A DNA stretch of 64,000 nt. Origin: Methylobacillus flagellatus KT (GTDB lineage: Bacteria > Pseudomonadota > Gammaproteobacteria > Burkholderiales > Methylophilaceae). Each line of letters begins with the position of its first letter. The first letter of the stretch is position 1. Both the position numbers and the translations under genes were made by a program. This document shows, in pieces, positions 24,630-35,321 of the stretch. The DNA lies in the NCBI RefSeq assembly GCF_000013705.1, contig NC_007947.1, positions 310,001-374,000 of the forward strand, written 5' to 3'. The notes below the pieces were generated by a model. The model saw only the letters and a list, made by a program, of their open reading frames with translations, was not told the origin of the DNA and ran no database searches.

Positions 24630-26699
24630 ATGAATAAAATCTTGCAATACTTGATCTGGCTACTTGTCGCCGTCGTCGGGGCTTCTGCGGTGGGTGGCAT
24701 TGCCCTGCACCGCGGCGAAAGCATCAATGCCTTGTGGTTTGTGGCGGCGGCGGTCTGTGTGTTCGCGCTTGCCTATCGTTTCTATGCGGCCTGGATTGCC
24801 GCCCGTGTCCTGATGGTGGATGCCACCCGGGCGACCCCGGCGGAGCGTCTGGACAATGGCCGAGACTACGTCCCGACCAACAAATGGGTGGTATTCGGTC
24901 ATCATTTCGCCGCGATTGCAGGTCCGGGGCCGCTGGTGGGGCCGACGCTGGCGGCGCAGTTCGGTTACCTGCCGGGCACCTTGTGGATATTGGTGGGTGC
25001 CGTGCTGGGTGGTGCGGTGCAGGACATGGTGACCCTATTCCTGTCAACACGGCGCAATGGCCGCAGCCTGGGTCAGATGGCGCGAGACGAGCTGGGGCCG
25101 GTTGGTGGCTTTGCCGCCTTGGTGGGAACGTTCACCATCATGGTGATCCTGATTGCGGTGCTCGGACTGGTGGTAGTCAACGCCATGAAGCATAGTCCCT
25201 GGGCGACATCGACCGTGGCGGCCACGATACCGATTGCCATGATCGTCGGCCTCTATATGCGTCATTTGCGGCCAGGCCGTGTGCTGGAAGCCTCGGTACT
25301 CGGGGTGGTGTTGCTGCTGCTCTCGGTCTTCGGTGGCGGATACATCGATCATCATCCCTACTTGGGCAGCCTGTTCAATCATGACGGGCTCACGCTTGCC
25401 TGGTGGGTCATCGCTTATGGCTTTGCCGCCGCTATCCTGCCGGTTTGGTTATTGCTGGCGCCGCGCGATTATCTTTCGACCTTCATGAAGCTGGGCACCA
25501 TTTTCCTGCTGGCTGTCGCGATCATCCTGCTGCAGCCCGAGGTCAAGATGCCGGCGTTGACCCAGTTCATTGACGGCACCGGGCCGATTTTCGGCGGGGC
25601 CTTGTTTCCGTTCGTCTTCATCACTATTGCCTGCGGCGCGGTATCCGGCTTTCATGCCTTGATCGCTTCGGGCACGACGCCCAAGCTGATTGCCAATGAA
25701 GGGGATATCCGCCTCATTGGCTATGGTGCCATGCTGCTGGAGTCCTTTGTCGCCATCATGGCAATGATTGCCGCTACGGTGCTCGATCCGGGTGTGTTTT
25801 TCGCGATCAACAGCCCGGCCGGCTTGGTGGGCAAGGAGGCCGCAGATGCGGTGGCGGTAATTTCCAGCTGGGGGTTCCCGGTCACAGTGGCGCAGATGGA
25901 AACCCTCGCGCGCCAGATGGGCGAGGCTACCTTGTTTGCGCGAACCGGTGGTGCGCCCTCTCTTGCTGTGGGTATGGCGAGTATTTTCGGCAGCGCATTC
26001 GGCGAGCACTTGCTGGCATTGTGGTACCACTTCGCCATCATGTTCGAGGCAATCTTCATCCTCACGACGCTGGATGCCGGCACCCGCGTGGGACGGTTCA
26101 TGCTGCAGGACATGCTGGGAAATGTCTGGCCCAGGATCGGCCGGACCTCGTGGTATCCCTCAGTGCTGCTGACCAGCGCGATTGTAGTGGCCGGCTGGGG
26201 CTATTTCCTTTACATCGGTGTCATCGACCCGAACGGCGGAGTGAATATCCTCTGGCCGTTGTTCGGCATTTCTAACCAGATGCTGGCGGCGATTGCGTTA
26301 TCGGCAGGGACAGGCATTCTCATCAAGTCCGGCAGACTCAAGTATGCCTGGGTGACTGGCTTGCCGCTGAGCTGGCTGGTGGTGGTGACGACGACGGCCG
26401 CCTGGGAAAAGATCACCAGTACGGACGTCCGCGTTGGCTTCATTGCCGCTGCCAATGATATGTCGGCAAAGCTTGCGGCGGGGGTGCTGCCTCCCGAGAA
26501 GGCCGCCGTGGCGCCGCAGTTGATATTCAATCAGCAGCTCGATGCCGTGTTGACCTTGTTCTTCGTGGCGGTGCTATGGATCGTGATCATCGATATGCTA
26601 CGCGTGAGTTGCCGCAGCCTCAGCGGCAAGTCCGTGCGCCCTTCCGCTGAGGCGGCTTATGTCGAAACCAAGCTCGGTGCAGCCTGGGGGCGGGATTGA
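24630..26699 (+). CDS. cstA: CstA-family transporter (carbon starvation / pyruvate or peptide uptake)
   Basis: A 689-residue inner-membrane protein with many hydrophobic helices. Family motifs include PTNKWVVFGHHFAAIAGPGP, GGAVQDMVTLFLSTRRNGRS, CGAVSGFHALIASGTTPKL and LTTLDAGTRVGRFMLQDM. CstA and BtsT homologues import pyruvate, and CstA also affects peptide use. In an obligate-type methylotroph the physiological substrate is unclear. No strong ribosome-binding site precedes the ATG. The stop overlaps the next start (TGATG), coupling it to the YbdD-like protein. Confidence 0.92.
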   Translation: MNKILQYLIWLLVAVVGASAVGGIALHRGESINALWFVAAAVCVFALAYRFYAAWIAARVLMVDATRATPAERLDNGRDYVPTNKWVVFGHHFAAIAGPGPLVGPTLAAQFGYLPGTLWILVGAVLGGAVQDMVTLFLSTRRNGRSLGQMARDELGPVGGFAALVGTFTIMVILIAVLGLVVVNAMKHSPWATSTVAATIPIAMIVGLYMRHLRPGRVLEASVLGVVLLLLSVFGGGYIDHHPYLGSLFNHDGLTLAWWVIAYGFAAAILPVWLLLAPRDYLSTFMKLGTIFLLAVAIILLQPEVKMPALTQFIDGTGPIFGGALFPFVFITIACGAVSGFHALIASGTTPKLIANEGDIRLIGYGAMLLESFVAIMAMIAATVLDPGVFFAINSPAGLVGKEAADAVAVISSWGFPVTVAQMETLARQMGEATLFARTGGAPSLAVGMASIFGSAFGEHLLALWYHFAIMFEAIFILTTLDAGTRVGRFMLQDMLGNVWPRIGRTSWYPSVLLTSAIVVAGWGYFLYIGVIDPNGGVNILWPLFGISNQMLAAIALSAGTGILIKSGRLKYAWVTGLPLSWLVVVTTTAAWEKITSTDVRVGFIAAANDMSAKLAAGVLPPEKAAVAPQLIFNQQLDAVLTLFFVAVLWIVIIDMLRVSCRSLSGKSVRPSAEAAYVETKLGAAWGRD

Positions 26700-26902
26700 T
26701 GTGGCAGGCGTGCCGACAGCTTATCCACCGGACCTGGCGCTATCTGCGCCAGGTATCGGGGGATGATGCCTATGAGCGCTACCTGCATCTGTATGCTGCC
26801 AATCAGGAACGGCATGGTCACCAGGGACCGCCGCTGAGCAGGGAGGCGTTCTTCAAAGCGTGGCAGCAGCAGAAGTGGGATGGCATCAAACGCTGCTGCT
26901 GA
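26699..26902 (+). CDS. ybdD: YbdD/YjiX family small protein
   Basis: A 67-residue protein of the DUF466 (Sel_put) family: MWQACRQLIHRTWRYLRQVS, then a conserved DDAYERYLHLYAANQERHG, LSREAFFKAWQQQKW and a final CC. It regularly follows cstA/btsT and is thought to assist the transporter. The start codon shares one base with the cstA stop. The frame could also be read from a TTG one codon earlier. Confidence 0.9.
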   Translation: MWQACRQLIHRTWRYLRQVSGDDAYERYLHLYAANQERHGHQGPPLSREAFFKAWQQQKWDGIKRCC

Positions 26903-27039
26903 GGCCGCTGTGGTCGATGCATGCCAGCATGGCGGGAACAATGTTCAATGTTGAGGTAGGGTAGCGCGAGTCTGCCGGGTTGTCGCCAGCAACTGGGCCG
27001 GGCGGGTCAGGCTGCATGGTTCAGGCTAAGGGATGGCGT

Positions 27040-28476
27040 CTAGGCTTCGCCGTTTCCTGCATCCGCCAGCATGCCGCAAGCCAGTGCTCCAACTTGTCTT
27101 ACCGCTTGCTCGATCGCCAATGTCCATAAATGGCTGAAATTGAGCCGGATATAGTGGGTCAGGTCTTTCTTGCGGGAAAAAATGGTGCCCGGCGCCACGG
27201 TAATGCCGTTGTCGATGGCGGCGCGATAGAGCTTGAGCGCATCCAGCGGCGCGGGCAGGTTGACCCAGATGACGTATCCTCCCTTGGGTGCAGAAAGCTG
27301 CGTGCCTGCGGGGAAACTTTCCTCTATCACGTTGCGGATCAGCACATACTGCGAGCGCAGTGTGTGCCGCAATTGCTTGAGGTGTCGCTCGAAACTGTCG
27401 CGCTGCATGAATTTCGCAATTGCGATCTGCGGTGCGGAGGGCATCGACAGGCTGTTGAGGAACATCAGGCGCTCCACTTCCTGCCGGTAGCGTCCGGCCA
27501 CAGTCCAGCCGACGCGGTAGCCTGGCGCCAGGGATTTGGAGAACGAAGCGCAATGCAGCACCAGTCCGGAGCGGTCAAAGGCTTTGGCAGGCTTGGGCGC
27601 TGTTTCGCTGAAGTAAAGCTCGCCATAGACGTCATCCTCGATGAGCGGAATTTGCTGCTCTTCCAGAAATGCCACCAACGCTTGTTTCTTGGCGTCAGGC
27701 ATGACAAAGCCCAGTGGATTCTGGAAGTTGGCGGTGAGTATCACGGCAGCGATGCGGACATTGCCGGCGGTGGCCCGCAATGCATCCAGATCAATGCCGG
27801 AATCCGGATCGGTGCGCAGCTCGGCCACCTTCATGCCCAAGCGCTCGACAGTATGGGCCAGGGCGTAATAGCCGGGGGATTCCAGCGCAATGACATCCCC
27901 GGCCTTGGCGACGGCTTGCAGGCACAGCGTAATGGCCTCGGTAGCGCCATGCGTGATGACGATGTCATCGGGTGATACGTCCATGCCGTTGGCAAGGTAG
28001 CGGCGCGCAATCTGTTGGCGCAGCATTTCATTGCCGGGCGGCAGGTCGCTCAGCACTCCCCATTCGCCTTCATCATCGGTCAGGGCTTTTTCGTATTGGT
28101 GAATCTTTTTAAGCGGAAACAGCTGCGGATCCGGGAAAGGTGAGCCCAGCGGCACGGTACCGAACTCGCGGATGGACTTGAGCGTAGTGAGTACCAGCTT
28201 GCTGGCATCGACTTCGGACAGATTGATATCCTTGGACAAAGGCGATGTCTCGTGCCGCTGTAGGCGCTTGCGCGGCGTGACGTAGTAACCTGATTGGGGA
28301 TGGCTGCTGATGATGCCTTCCTGCTCCAGCAACAGGTAACCACGCAGGACGGTGCTGATGCTCAATCCGTACTTCTGGCTGGCTTGCCTGACCGAGAAGA
28401 TCTTGTCGCCGGGCCGCAATACGCCTTCATCGATCATTGCGCGTATGCGGGCAGCAAACGAGACATAAAGCTTCAT
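27040..28476 (-). CDS. MocR-type GntR regulator with aminotransferase domain
   Basis: A 478-residue transcription factor. Residues 1-75 are a GntR winged helix (RIRAMIDEGVLRPGDKIFSV and KYGLSISTVLRGYLLLEQEG), and residues 110-470 are a fold-type I aminotransferase-like domain. The PLP lysine is in CASFSKSLAPGYRVGW, with ITHGATEAITLCLQAVA and PLIEDDVYGELYF. MocR proteins sense PLP, amino acids or GABA rather than catalyse transamination. It has no obvious target next door; cstA-ybdD is convergent and the flanking gaps (26903-27039, 28477-28747) show no clear operator. Confidence 0.9.
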   Translation of the reverse strand: MKLYVSFAARIRAMIDEGVLRPGDKIFSVRQASQKYGLSISTVLRGYLLLEQEGIISSHPQSGYYVTPRKRLQRHETSPLSKDINLSEVDASKLVLTTLKSIREFGTVPLGSPFPDPQLFPLKKIHQYEKALTDDEGEWGVLSDLPPGNEMLRQQIARRYLANGMDVSPDDIVITHGATEAITLCLQAVAKAGDVIALESPGYYALAHTVERLGMKVAELRTDPDSGIDLDALRATAGNVRIAAVILTANFQNPLGFVMPDAKKQALVAFLEEQQIPLIEDDVYGELYFSETAPKPAKAFDRSGLVLHCASFSKSLAPGYRVGWTVAGRYRQEVERLMFLNSLSMPSAPQIAIAKFMQRDSFERHLKQLRHTLRSQYVLIRNVIEESFPAGTQLSAPKGGYVIWVNLPAPLDALKLYRAAIDNGITVAPGTIFSRKKDLTHYIRLNFSHLWTLAIEQAVRQVGALACGMLADAGNGEA

Positions 28477-28747
28477 GTGAGCGTAGGCGAGGCTGTGGTC
28501 GGGTTCCGGATGCCTGTCATTGTACTCCAGCGCCGGGTATGCGCGGCTGGTGTTTTACAGGTTTGCAAAATCGACGATATGTTGGGGGATGCTGGGTCGA
28601 ATCCAGCCCGAGAGCGGAGGCGGTATTCTGGCGGATGCCGGGAGCAGCGCAGGCACTATCTCACAGTGCCATCAGCGAATGACGCTGGATTGGCGTCCGG
28701 CAAGCATCCACGCCATCCCTGCATGGGCTTGTCGTCCGAGCATATGC

Positions 28748-29059
28748 CTAGGCAGCCTGCAGCGCCCGGGAAATTTCTTCTCCGTTGGCTGTCAGTGCGG
28801 CCACCAGTCGCTCCTTCTCTGTAGAGATGATGACAAGCTCTTGTTCACCCAGCGCGGTCATCAGGCGCTGCAGCGTGCTCATGCGGATGCCGAGGCGCTT
28901 GCAGATCGCTGCCAGCGGCACACGGGCGCGGCCTGCTTCATGCTCGGCATGCAGCAGTTCCAGAATGCCCAGCATCAGCACGGCGCTCTGATCGAGCTGG
29001 GCATGCTCGGAAGCAAAGTCATTCGCTTCCTGTTCGGCAGCATCATGATCAAGCAGCAT
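28748..29059 (-). CDS. Small winged-helix protein next to the formate dehydrogenase-like gene
   Basis: A 103-residue protein with a leading acidic helix (LLDHDAAEQEANDFASEHAQ) and a winged-helix core: VLMLGILELLHAEHEAGRAR, VPLAAICKRLGIRMSTLQRL and a wing ELVIISTEKERLVA. It looks like a MarR/IclR-type DNA-binding domain. Its ATG at 29059 lies before the end of the upstream reductase gene, so the two overlap by 11 bases and are probably translationally coupled. It could regulate the operon or be an accessory subunit similar to Fdh4B of methylotrophs; I cannot decide between these. Confidence 0.65.
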   Translation of the reverse strand: MLLDHDAAEQEANDFASEHAQLDQSAVLMLGILELLHAEHEAGRARVPLAAICKRLGIRMSTLQRLMTALGEQELVIISTEKERLVAALTANGEEISRALQAA

Positions 29060-31373
29060 GGGACACCTTCTGCTCACCGGCCTTCTCGATAATGACCGGG
29101 ATCGACTTGGAGGTTGGCGTATGCGACAGGTCGGCAACACTTTCCAGGGGCACCAGGTTGTTGGTTTCCGGATAATAGCCGCCCAGGCAGCCTTGTGGAA
29201 TGTCGTAGGCCACCACTAGGAAATGATCGGCGCGACGCGTGACACCGTCCTGCCAGACACTGACCAGGTTGATCCAGTCGCCGGCCTTGAGTCCCATGCG
29301 CTTAATATCTTCCGGGTTCATGAATATCACGCGGCGCTGGCCGAACACGCCCCGGTAGCGATCATCCATGCCGTAGATGGTGGTGTTGTATTGGTCATGG
29401 GAGCGCGTGGTCATCAGCACGAACATCCGGTCGCCGTATTGCGCGCGCGCCTGGTGAATAGGGGAGTTGCGCGGAATTTCGTGCAGCGTGAACTCTGCCT
29501 TGCCAGAAGGGGTATTCCAGATGCGGTCACTGGAAGGCACGGGCAAGCGGAAGCCGCCAGGATGCTTGATACGTTCGTTGTAGTTCTCGAACAGGTGAGG
29601 CAGTGTCTGCTCGATGGCATCCCGGATCTTGCTGTAGTCCTTGATGTATTCCAGCCAAGGCGTCTTGCTGTGTTTGAGCGTTGCATGGGCCAGGCGTGCG
29701 ACGATGGCGGGCTCGGACAGCAGGTGCGGAGAAGCTGGCTTGTTCATGCCGTAGGAAATATGCACCATGCTCATGGAGTCTTCCACCGTGACACCTTGCG
29801 GGCCGGTTTCCTGCATGTCGATCTCGGTGCGGCCCAAGCATGGCAGGATCAAGGCTTCCTTGCCATGCACCAGGTGGCTGCGGTTGAGCTTGGTGGTCAC
29901 GTGAGCGGTCAGGTCGCAATTGCGCAGCCCTTGCCAAGTGCGGTCGGTATCGGGCGTGGCAATCGAGAAATTGCCGCCTAGCGCGAAGAAGAACTTGGCC
30001 TTGCCGTCTATCATCGCTTGGATGGCGGCGACGGCATCGTAGCCTGGCTCCCTGGGCACTTTGATGTCAAACACGCGTTCCAGGCTCTCCAGGAAAGCCT
30101 GAGGCATTTTTTCGTAGATGCCCACAGTGCGGTTACCCTGCACGTTGCTGTGGCCACGTACTGGGCACAAGCCTGCGCCTTCCTTGCCGATGTTGCCGCG
30201 CAGCAGCATCAGGTTGACCAAAGTCTGGATGGTGGCGACGCCATGCTTGTGCTGTGTGATGCCCATGCCCCAGGTGGAAATGACGCGGTCACCAGTAGCA
30301 TAGATCCGGGCAACTTCCTCAATCTGCTCCAGAGGCACGCCGGACTCTTCGACGATCACATCCCAGCTTTCCTTGCGCGCATCCTCGGCGATCGCCTCGA
30401 AGCCATTGGTATGCTGCTCGATGAACGCCACGTCCACGACACGCTCGGTGCCGTTTTTGATGGCCTCATCATCCCACTGGATGATGAACTTGATCATGCC
30501 CTTGATCAGCGCCAGGTCGCCGCCCAACTTGGGTTGGATGAACATATCGCTGATCTTGCTGCCCTTGAACGACAGCATGTCGAACGGGCTTTGTGGATCG
30601 GCAAAGCGCTCCAGGCCGCGTTCCTTCAATGGATTGATCGCCACGATGCGTGCGCCGCGCTTGGCGGCTTCGCGCAACTCGCCCAGCATGCGCGGATGGT
30701 TGGTTGCAGGATTCTGGCCAAAAATCAGCAAGGTGTCGGCATGTTCGAAATCATGCAGCGTCACAGAACCTTTGCCAATGCCCACGGTGGGTGGCAATGC
30801 CATGCTGGTGGATTCGTGGCAAAGGTTGGAGCAGTCCGGGAAGTTATTGGTGCCGAACTCGCGTACGAACAATTGATAGAGAAAGGCGGCCTCGTTGCTG
30901 GCGCGGCCCGAGGTGTAGAAGATCGCCTCGTTCGGGTCAGCCAGCGCATTCAGGTGCTTCGCCATCAGCTCGAAGGCGCCGTCCCAGGAGATTTCCTCGT
31001 ATTTGTCCGTGGCTGGGTTGTAACGCATGGGATGCGTCAGGCGGCCTTCGTTTTCCAGGTCAAAGTCGCTCCACTCCATCAGTTCGGTGACGGTGTGCTT
31101 GGCGAAGAATTCAGGCGGCACGCGCTTGGCCGTTGCTTCAGCGGCCACGGCTTTGACGCCATTCTCGCAGAATTCGAAAGTAGAGGTATGCTCCTTATCC
31201 GGCCAGGCGCAACCCGGACAGTCGAAACCGTCGGGCTGGTTCTGCGAAAGCAGGGTGATGACGCCCTTTACAGGAATCTTCTGCAGCGCGAGCTGCGCGG
31301 CAACTTGCTTCAGTGCCCCCCAGCCGGCGGCTGGGTGGTGGTAAGGCTTGATGGCTGCTTTAGGTTGCGACAT
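29049..31373 (-). CDS. FdhF/YdeP-type molybdopterin oxidoreductase (formate dehydrogenase-like)
   Basis: A 774-residue molybdopterin oxidoreductase of the YdeP (Fdh alpha-like) subgroup. C52 and C55 in FDCPGCAWPDK and C69 in FEFCENG probably bind an Fe-S cluster. Other family motifs are FYTSGRASNEAAFLYQLFVR, CSNLCHESTSMALPP, FGQNPATNHPRML, MLLRGNIGKEGAGLCPVRGH and the late MTTRSHDQYNTTIYGMDDRY. The HEST segment contains no selenocysteine codon. A related enzyme, FDH4, is a main formate dehydrogenase in methylotrophs, so formate oxidation is the likely role, but YdeP-like proteins can have others. GAGAAG precedes the ATG. No separate electron-transfer subunit is adjacent. Confidence 0.85.
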   Translation of the reverse strand: MSQPKAAIKPYHHPAAGWGALKQVAAQLALQKIPVKGVITLLSQNQPDGFDCPGCAWPDKEHTSTFEFCENGVKAVAAEATAKRVPPEFFAKHTVTELMEWSDFDLENEGRLTHPMRYNPATDKYEEISWDGAFELMAKHLNALADPNEAIFYTSGRASNEAAFLYQLFVREFGTNNFPDCSNLCHESTSMALPPTVGIGKGSVTLHDFEHADTLLIFGQNPATNHPRMLGELREAAKRGARIVAINPLKERGLERFADPQSPFDMLSFKGSKISDMFIQPKLGGDLALIKGMIKFIIQWDDEAIKNGTERVVDVAFIEQHTNGFEAIAEDARKESWDVIVEESGVPLEQIEEVARIYATGDRVISTWGMGITQHKHGVATIQTLVNLMLLRGNIGKEGAGLCPVRGHSNVQGNRTVGIYEKMPQAFLESLERVFDIKVPREPGYDAVAAIQAMIDGKAKFFFALGGNFSIATPDTDRTWQGLRNCDLTAHVTTKLNRSHLVHGKEALILPCLGRTEIDMQETGPQGVTVEDSMSMVHISYGMNKPASPHLLSEPAIVARLAHATLKHSKTPWLEYIKDYSKIRDAIEQTLPHLFENYNERIKHPGGFRLPVPSSDRIWNTPSGKAEFTLHEIPRNSPIHQARAQYGDRMFVLMTTRSHDQYNTTIYGMDDRYRGVFGQRRVIFMNPEDIKRMGLKAGDWINLVSVWQDGVTRRADHFLVVAYDIPQGCLGGYYPETNNLVPLESVADLSHTPTSKSIPVIIEKAGEQKVSHAA

Positions 31374-31664
31374 ATCTTCTCTATATAGTTTTCCAGAAAT
31401 TAGGCCGGCACCCGTGGAAATGAGCCGACGCTATGAGTACACAATGACAATGGCAACAATCGTAAGGGAACGAATGGAAGGAAACCAGATACAGAAACGG
31501 GGGAATTTTTAGGGTACAGTTCATAGCCAAACTAGCGGGGATAGCGCTTAGATATTGGCTCGATAGTTGTTCTCATTCAGAGGATGCTACTTGCGCTCTG
31601 CCCTACAAACATAATGATGTTGGCCGCGCAGGCCTGAAACCTGCCGGAGAATCAGGTTCTTTGG

Positions 31665-32450
31665 TCATCGGCGCAAGCTCACAATCAGCAGCCACACGCC
31701 CGCGATCACCATCGGCAGGCTCAGCCATTGCCCCATGCTCAAACCCAGCGATAGCAGTCCGAGGAAGCTGTCCGGCTCACGGGTAAATTCAACCAGGAAG
31801 CGGAAGCTGCCATAGCCGATCAGGAACAGTGCCGACACCGATCCCCTGGCGCGTGGCTTGCTGGAGTACCACCAGAGCAGGATGAAGAGCGCGACGCCTT
31901 CGAGCAGGAATTCGTAAAGCTGCGAAGGGTGGCGCGCGATGCTGTCCACATGGGGGAACACCATGGCCCAGGGCAGGTCGCTGGCACGGCCCCAGAGCTC
32001 GCCATTGATGAAGTTGCCCATGCGTCCTGCACCCAGGCCTACAGGCACCAGGGGAGCGACAAAATCCATGATGCCGAAAAAGGTCAGGCCACGCCGTTTG
32101 GCGAATAGCAACATGGCGACCATGACGCCGAGGAAGCCGCCGTGGAAGGACATACCGCCTTGCCAGAGAAAGAGGATTTCGTGCGGGTGGGTCAGATAGT
32201 ATTCGTGTTGGTAGAACAGGGCATAGCCCAGTCTGCCGCCGAGGATGACGCCCAGTGCGCCATAGAACAGGGCATCGTCGAGGTTTTTTTTCGTCCAGCC
32301 AGCTTTTCCCCACCAAGGCTGGTGGGCGATGCGCCAGCGACCCAGCCACAGAAAGGCCAGGAATCCAATGAGATACATCAGGCCATACCAATGGATACCG
32401 AACGAGCCCAGGTGAATGGCGACTGGATCAAATTGTGGGTGAACAAGCAT
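31665..32450 (-). CDS. lgt: Prolipoprotein diacylglyceryl transferase
   Basis: A 261-residue inner-membrane enzyme that moves diacylglycerol from phosphatidylglycerol to the lipobox cysteine of prolipoproteins. Diagnostic motifs are the N-terminal [30 protein letters not shown] and the Lgt signature [16 protein letters not shown], followed by [13 protein letters not shown] chose the ATG at 32450 (MLVHPQFDP); an in-frame ATG at 32486 is less family-like. It is divergent from ilvD with about 60 bases between them. The 31374-31664 gap on the other side holds only AT-rich spacer. Confidence 0.95.
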   Translation of the reverse strand: MLVHPQFDPVAIHLGSFGIHWYGLMYLIGFLAFLWLGRWRIAHQPWWGKAGWTKKNLDDALFYGALGVILGGRLGYALFYQHEYYLTHPHEILFLWQGGMSFHGGFLGVMVAMLLFAKRRGLTFFGIMDFVAPLVPVGLGAGRMGNFINGELWGRASDLPWAMVFPHVDSIARHPSQLYEFLLEGVALFILLWWYSSKPRARGSVSALFLIGYGSFRFLVEFTREPDSFLGLLSLGLSMGQWLSLPMVIAGVWLLIVSLRR

Positions 32451-32510
32451 TGGGATTGGCCCTTGGATTGGAGTAAAATCTCCCAATTATACGTTTAGTT
32501 TAGGGTTTTT

Positions 32511-34361
32511 ATGCCGCAATACCGCTCCAGGACCTCCACCCATGGCCGCAACATGGCAGGCGCACGCGCACTCTGGCGTGCTACCGGGATGAAGGAGGAC
32601 GACTTTCAGAAACCAATCATTGCGATTGCCAATTCTTTCACCCAATTTGTTCCCGGGCACGTACACCTCAAGGATTTGGGACAGCTGGTGGCTAGGGAGA
32701 TCGAGCGTGCGGGTGGCGTCGCCAAGGAATTCAACACGATTGCCGTGGATGATGGCATTGCCATGGGCCATAGCGGCATGCTGTACAGCTTGCCCAGCCG
32801 TGACCTGATTGCCGATGCCGTGGAGTATATGGTGAGCGCCCACTGCGCCGATGCGCTGGTGTGCATCTCCAACTGTGACAAGATCACTCCTGGCATGCTC
32901 ATGGCGGCGCTACGCCTGAATATTCCCGTGGTATTCGTCTCGGGCGGGCCGATGGAGGCCGGCAAGGTCAATTGGCAGGGCAATATGCACAAGCTCGACC
33001 TGGTGGATGCCATGGTCGCTGCTGCAGACAGCAATGTGTCCGATGCGGAGTCCGAGGCGATCGAACGTTCTGCCTGCCCGACCTGCGGTTCCTGTTCCGG
33101 CATGTTCACCGCCAACTCGATGAACTGCCTGACCGAGGCGCTCGGCCTGAGCCTACCTGGTAACGGCTCCACACTGGCCACGCATGCTGCGCGCAAGGAG
33201 CTGTTCCTCAAGGCTGGTCGCCTGATCGTGGAAATCACCAAGCGCTACTACGAACAGGATGACGAGAGTGTACTGCCGCGCAGCATTGCCAACTTCAAGG
33301 CATTCGAGAATGCCATGAGCCTCGACGTCGCCATGGGCGGCTCGACCAACACTGTATTGCATTTGCTGGCAGCGGCGCACGAGGCTGAGGTGGATTTCAC
33401 CATGGCTGACATTGACCGTATTTCCCGCGGCGTGCCCTGCATATGCAAGGTGGCACCTGCTACGGCCAAATATCACATGGAGGATGTACATCGTGCAGGT
33501 GGCGTGATGGCCATCCTGTCAGAGTTGAGTCGGGCCGGGCTGATCCACCGTGACACTCCCACCGTGCACAGTCCAACCCTGGGTGAGGCGTTGGATAAGT
33601 GGGACATCATGACCACCAACGACGAGGATGTGAAGAAATTTTATCGTGCCGCACCTGGCGGTATTAGCACGACGATCGCATTCAGCCAGTCCATGCTCTG
33701 GCCGGACCTGGACACTGACCGCAAGGAAGGCTGCATCCGCGACAAGGATCATGCGTATTCTCAGGATGGCGGACTGGCAGTGCTTTACGGCAACATTGCC
33801 CTAGACGGCTGTATCGTGAAGACGGCCGGCGTGGACGACAGCATTCTCAAGTTCACGGGGCGCGCGCGCATTTTTGAAAGCCAGGATGATGCCGTGGCTG
33901 CCATTCTTGCAGACAAGATCGAAGCGGGGGACATCGTCATCATCCGCTACGAAGGCCCGCGCGGCGGACCTGGCATGCAGGAAATGCTTTACCCGACCAG
34001 CTACCTCAAATCCAAGGGACTTGGCAAGGCATGCGCGCTGCTGACCGATGGCCGCTTTTCCGGCGGTACCTCCGGTCTGAGTATCGGCCATGCCTCTCCG
34101 GAAGCTGCCGAAGGCGGCGCAATCGGCCTGGTGGAGGAAAACGATATCATCGAGATCGACATTCCCAATCGTACTATTCATCTGGCGGTCAAGGACGAAG
34201 TGCTTGCCCACCGGCGCGCTGCCATGGAGGCACGCGGCAAAGATGCATGGAAGCCGGTCAACCGCCAGCGTCATATATCCGTTGCATTGCGTGCGTATGC
34301 TGCCATGAGCACGTCCGCGGCCAAGGGGGCTGTGCGTGACGTCAGCCAGATCGAGAAGTAG
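32511..34361 (+). CDS. ilvD: Dihydroxy-acid dehydratase
   Basis: A 616-residue Fe-S enzyme of branched-chain amino acid synthesis, dehydrating dihydroxy acids to 2-keto acids. Cluster-binding cysteines are in [11 protein letters not shown] and [19 protein letters not shown]. Other motifs include [56 protein letters not shown] and [20 protein letters not shown]. Length and motifs match the E. coli-type enzyme. AGGG lies five bases before the ATG. Confidence 0.97.
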   Translation: MPQYRSRTSTHGRNMAGARALWRATGMKEDDFQKPIIAIANSFTQFVPGHVHLKDLGQLVAREIERAGGVAKEFNTIAVDDGIAMGHSGMLYSLPSRDLIADAVEYMVSAHCADALVCISNCDKITPGMLMAALRLNIPVVFVSGGPMEAGKVNWQGNMHKLDLVDAMVAAADSNVSDAESEAIERSACPTCGSCSGMFTANSMNCLTEALGLSLPGNGSTLATHAARKELFLKAGRLIVEITKRYYEQDDESVLPRSIANFKAFENAMSLDVAMGGSTNTVLHLLAAAHEAEVDFTMADIDRISRGVPCICKVAPATAKYHMEDVHRAGGVMAILSELSRAGLIHRDTPTVHSPTLGEALDKWDIMTTNDEDVKKFYRAAPGGISTTIAFSQSMLWPDLDTDRKEGCIRDKDHAYSQDGGLAVLYGNIALDGCIVKTAGVDDSILKFTGRARIFESQDDAVAAILADKIEAGDIVIIRYEGPRGGPGMQEMLYPTSYLKSKGLGKACALLTDGRFSGGTSGLSIGHASPEAAEGGAIGLVEENDIIEIDIPNRTIHLAVKDEVLAHRRAAMEARGKDAWKPVNRQRHISVALRAYAAMSTSAAKGAVRDVSQIEK

Positions 34362-34409
34362 GCGCGAAAATAATAAGAAGAATTCATCCATCTTGTTTTA
34401 AAAGAGCGT

Positions 34410-35321
34410 ATGCAATCAGTACACGAATTGAATGCCCGATACGGGGTTGGGCATAAAATCCATTTTTCCGCAGACCTGAACGGATTGGTGACGCTGGAAA
34501 TCGAGAACCCACATGCCTCTGCCAAGGTCGCCCTGCAAGGGGGCCATGTCATGCAGTGGAACCCGCGCCATGCCGAGGCGCCGGTATTATGGTTATCTGA
34601 TCAGGCGCGTTTCGTCGCCGGACGCTCTATCCGGGGCGGTGTGCCGGTCTGCTGGCCGTGGTTTGGCCCGCATGCCACGGACGAGACACTCTGTCCCCAT
34701 GGCTTTGCCCGAGTGGTGCCGTGGGACGTGGTCGACGCTAGGCCAGAGGCGGACAATACAACCAGCCTGGTATTGAAGCTGGTGGAGAGTCGCCAGGTGG
34801 AAAAGCAGTGGCCTTACGATTGCGAGCTGACCTTGACTGTCAATATCGGCCCGACGCTCAAAATGGCGTTGACGACCACCAATAAGGGTCATGAGCCGTT
34901 TGTGATCGGCGAGGCGTTGCATACCTATTTCCAGGTCAGCGACATCGAGGTCGTCAGGGTGCTTGGGCTGGATCATACCGAGTACGAGGATAAGGTCGAG
35001 GATTATGCCCTCAAGCGCCAGTCTGGAGATATCAGTTTCAATGACGAGGTGGACCGGGTATACCTCAATACCGATTCGACCTGTGTCTTGGAGGATCCTG
35101 GCCTGCGCCGCAAGATTATCATCGAGAAATCAGGCAGTCATTCCACTGTGGTCTGGACGCCATGGGAGCGGAAGGCAGCCGAGATTGGCGATTTGGGCAG
35201 TCATCATGGCTGGCGGCATATGGTATGTGTCGAGACTTCCAATGTCAGGGGCAATGTTGTCACCGTCGAGCCAGGCAGTGCTCACACCCTGAGCGTGCAG
35301 TACAGCACTGAAAGTTTGTAG
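34410..35321 (+). CDS. Glucose-6-phosphate 1-epimerase (hexose-6-phosphate mutarotase)
   Basis: A 303-residue protein of the YeaD/aldose 1-epimerase family. Motifs are ALQGGHVMQWNP, GGVPVCWPWFGPH, PHGFARVVPWDV, EALHTYFQVSDI (catalytic histidine region) and VVWTPWERKA. It interconverts alpha and beta anomers of glucose-6-phosphate, useful for feeding the ribulose monophosphate or pentose phosphate routes. It starts 48 bases after ilvD, with GAG upstream. Confidence 0.93.
   Translation: MQSVHELNARYGVGHKIHFSADLNGLVTLEIENPHASAKVALQGGHVMQWNPRHAEAPVLWLSDQARFVAGRSIRGGVPVCWPWFGPHATDETLCPHGFARVVPWDVVDARPEADNTTSLVLKLVESRQVEKQWPYDCELTLTVNIGPTLKMALTTTNKGHEPFVIGEALHTYFQVSDIEVVRVLGLDHTEYEDKVEDYALKRQSGDISFNDEVDRVYLNTDSTCVLEDPGLRRKIIIEKSGSHSTVVWTPWERKAAEIGDLGSHHGWRHMVCVETSNVRGNVVTVEPGSAHTLSVQYSTESL

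Noticed and set aside
28748-31373. Selenocysteine formate dehydrogenase
   Set aside because: No in-frame TGA occurs before the natural stop, and the sequence belongs to the YdeP-like subgroup.
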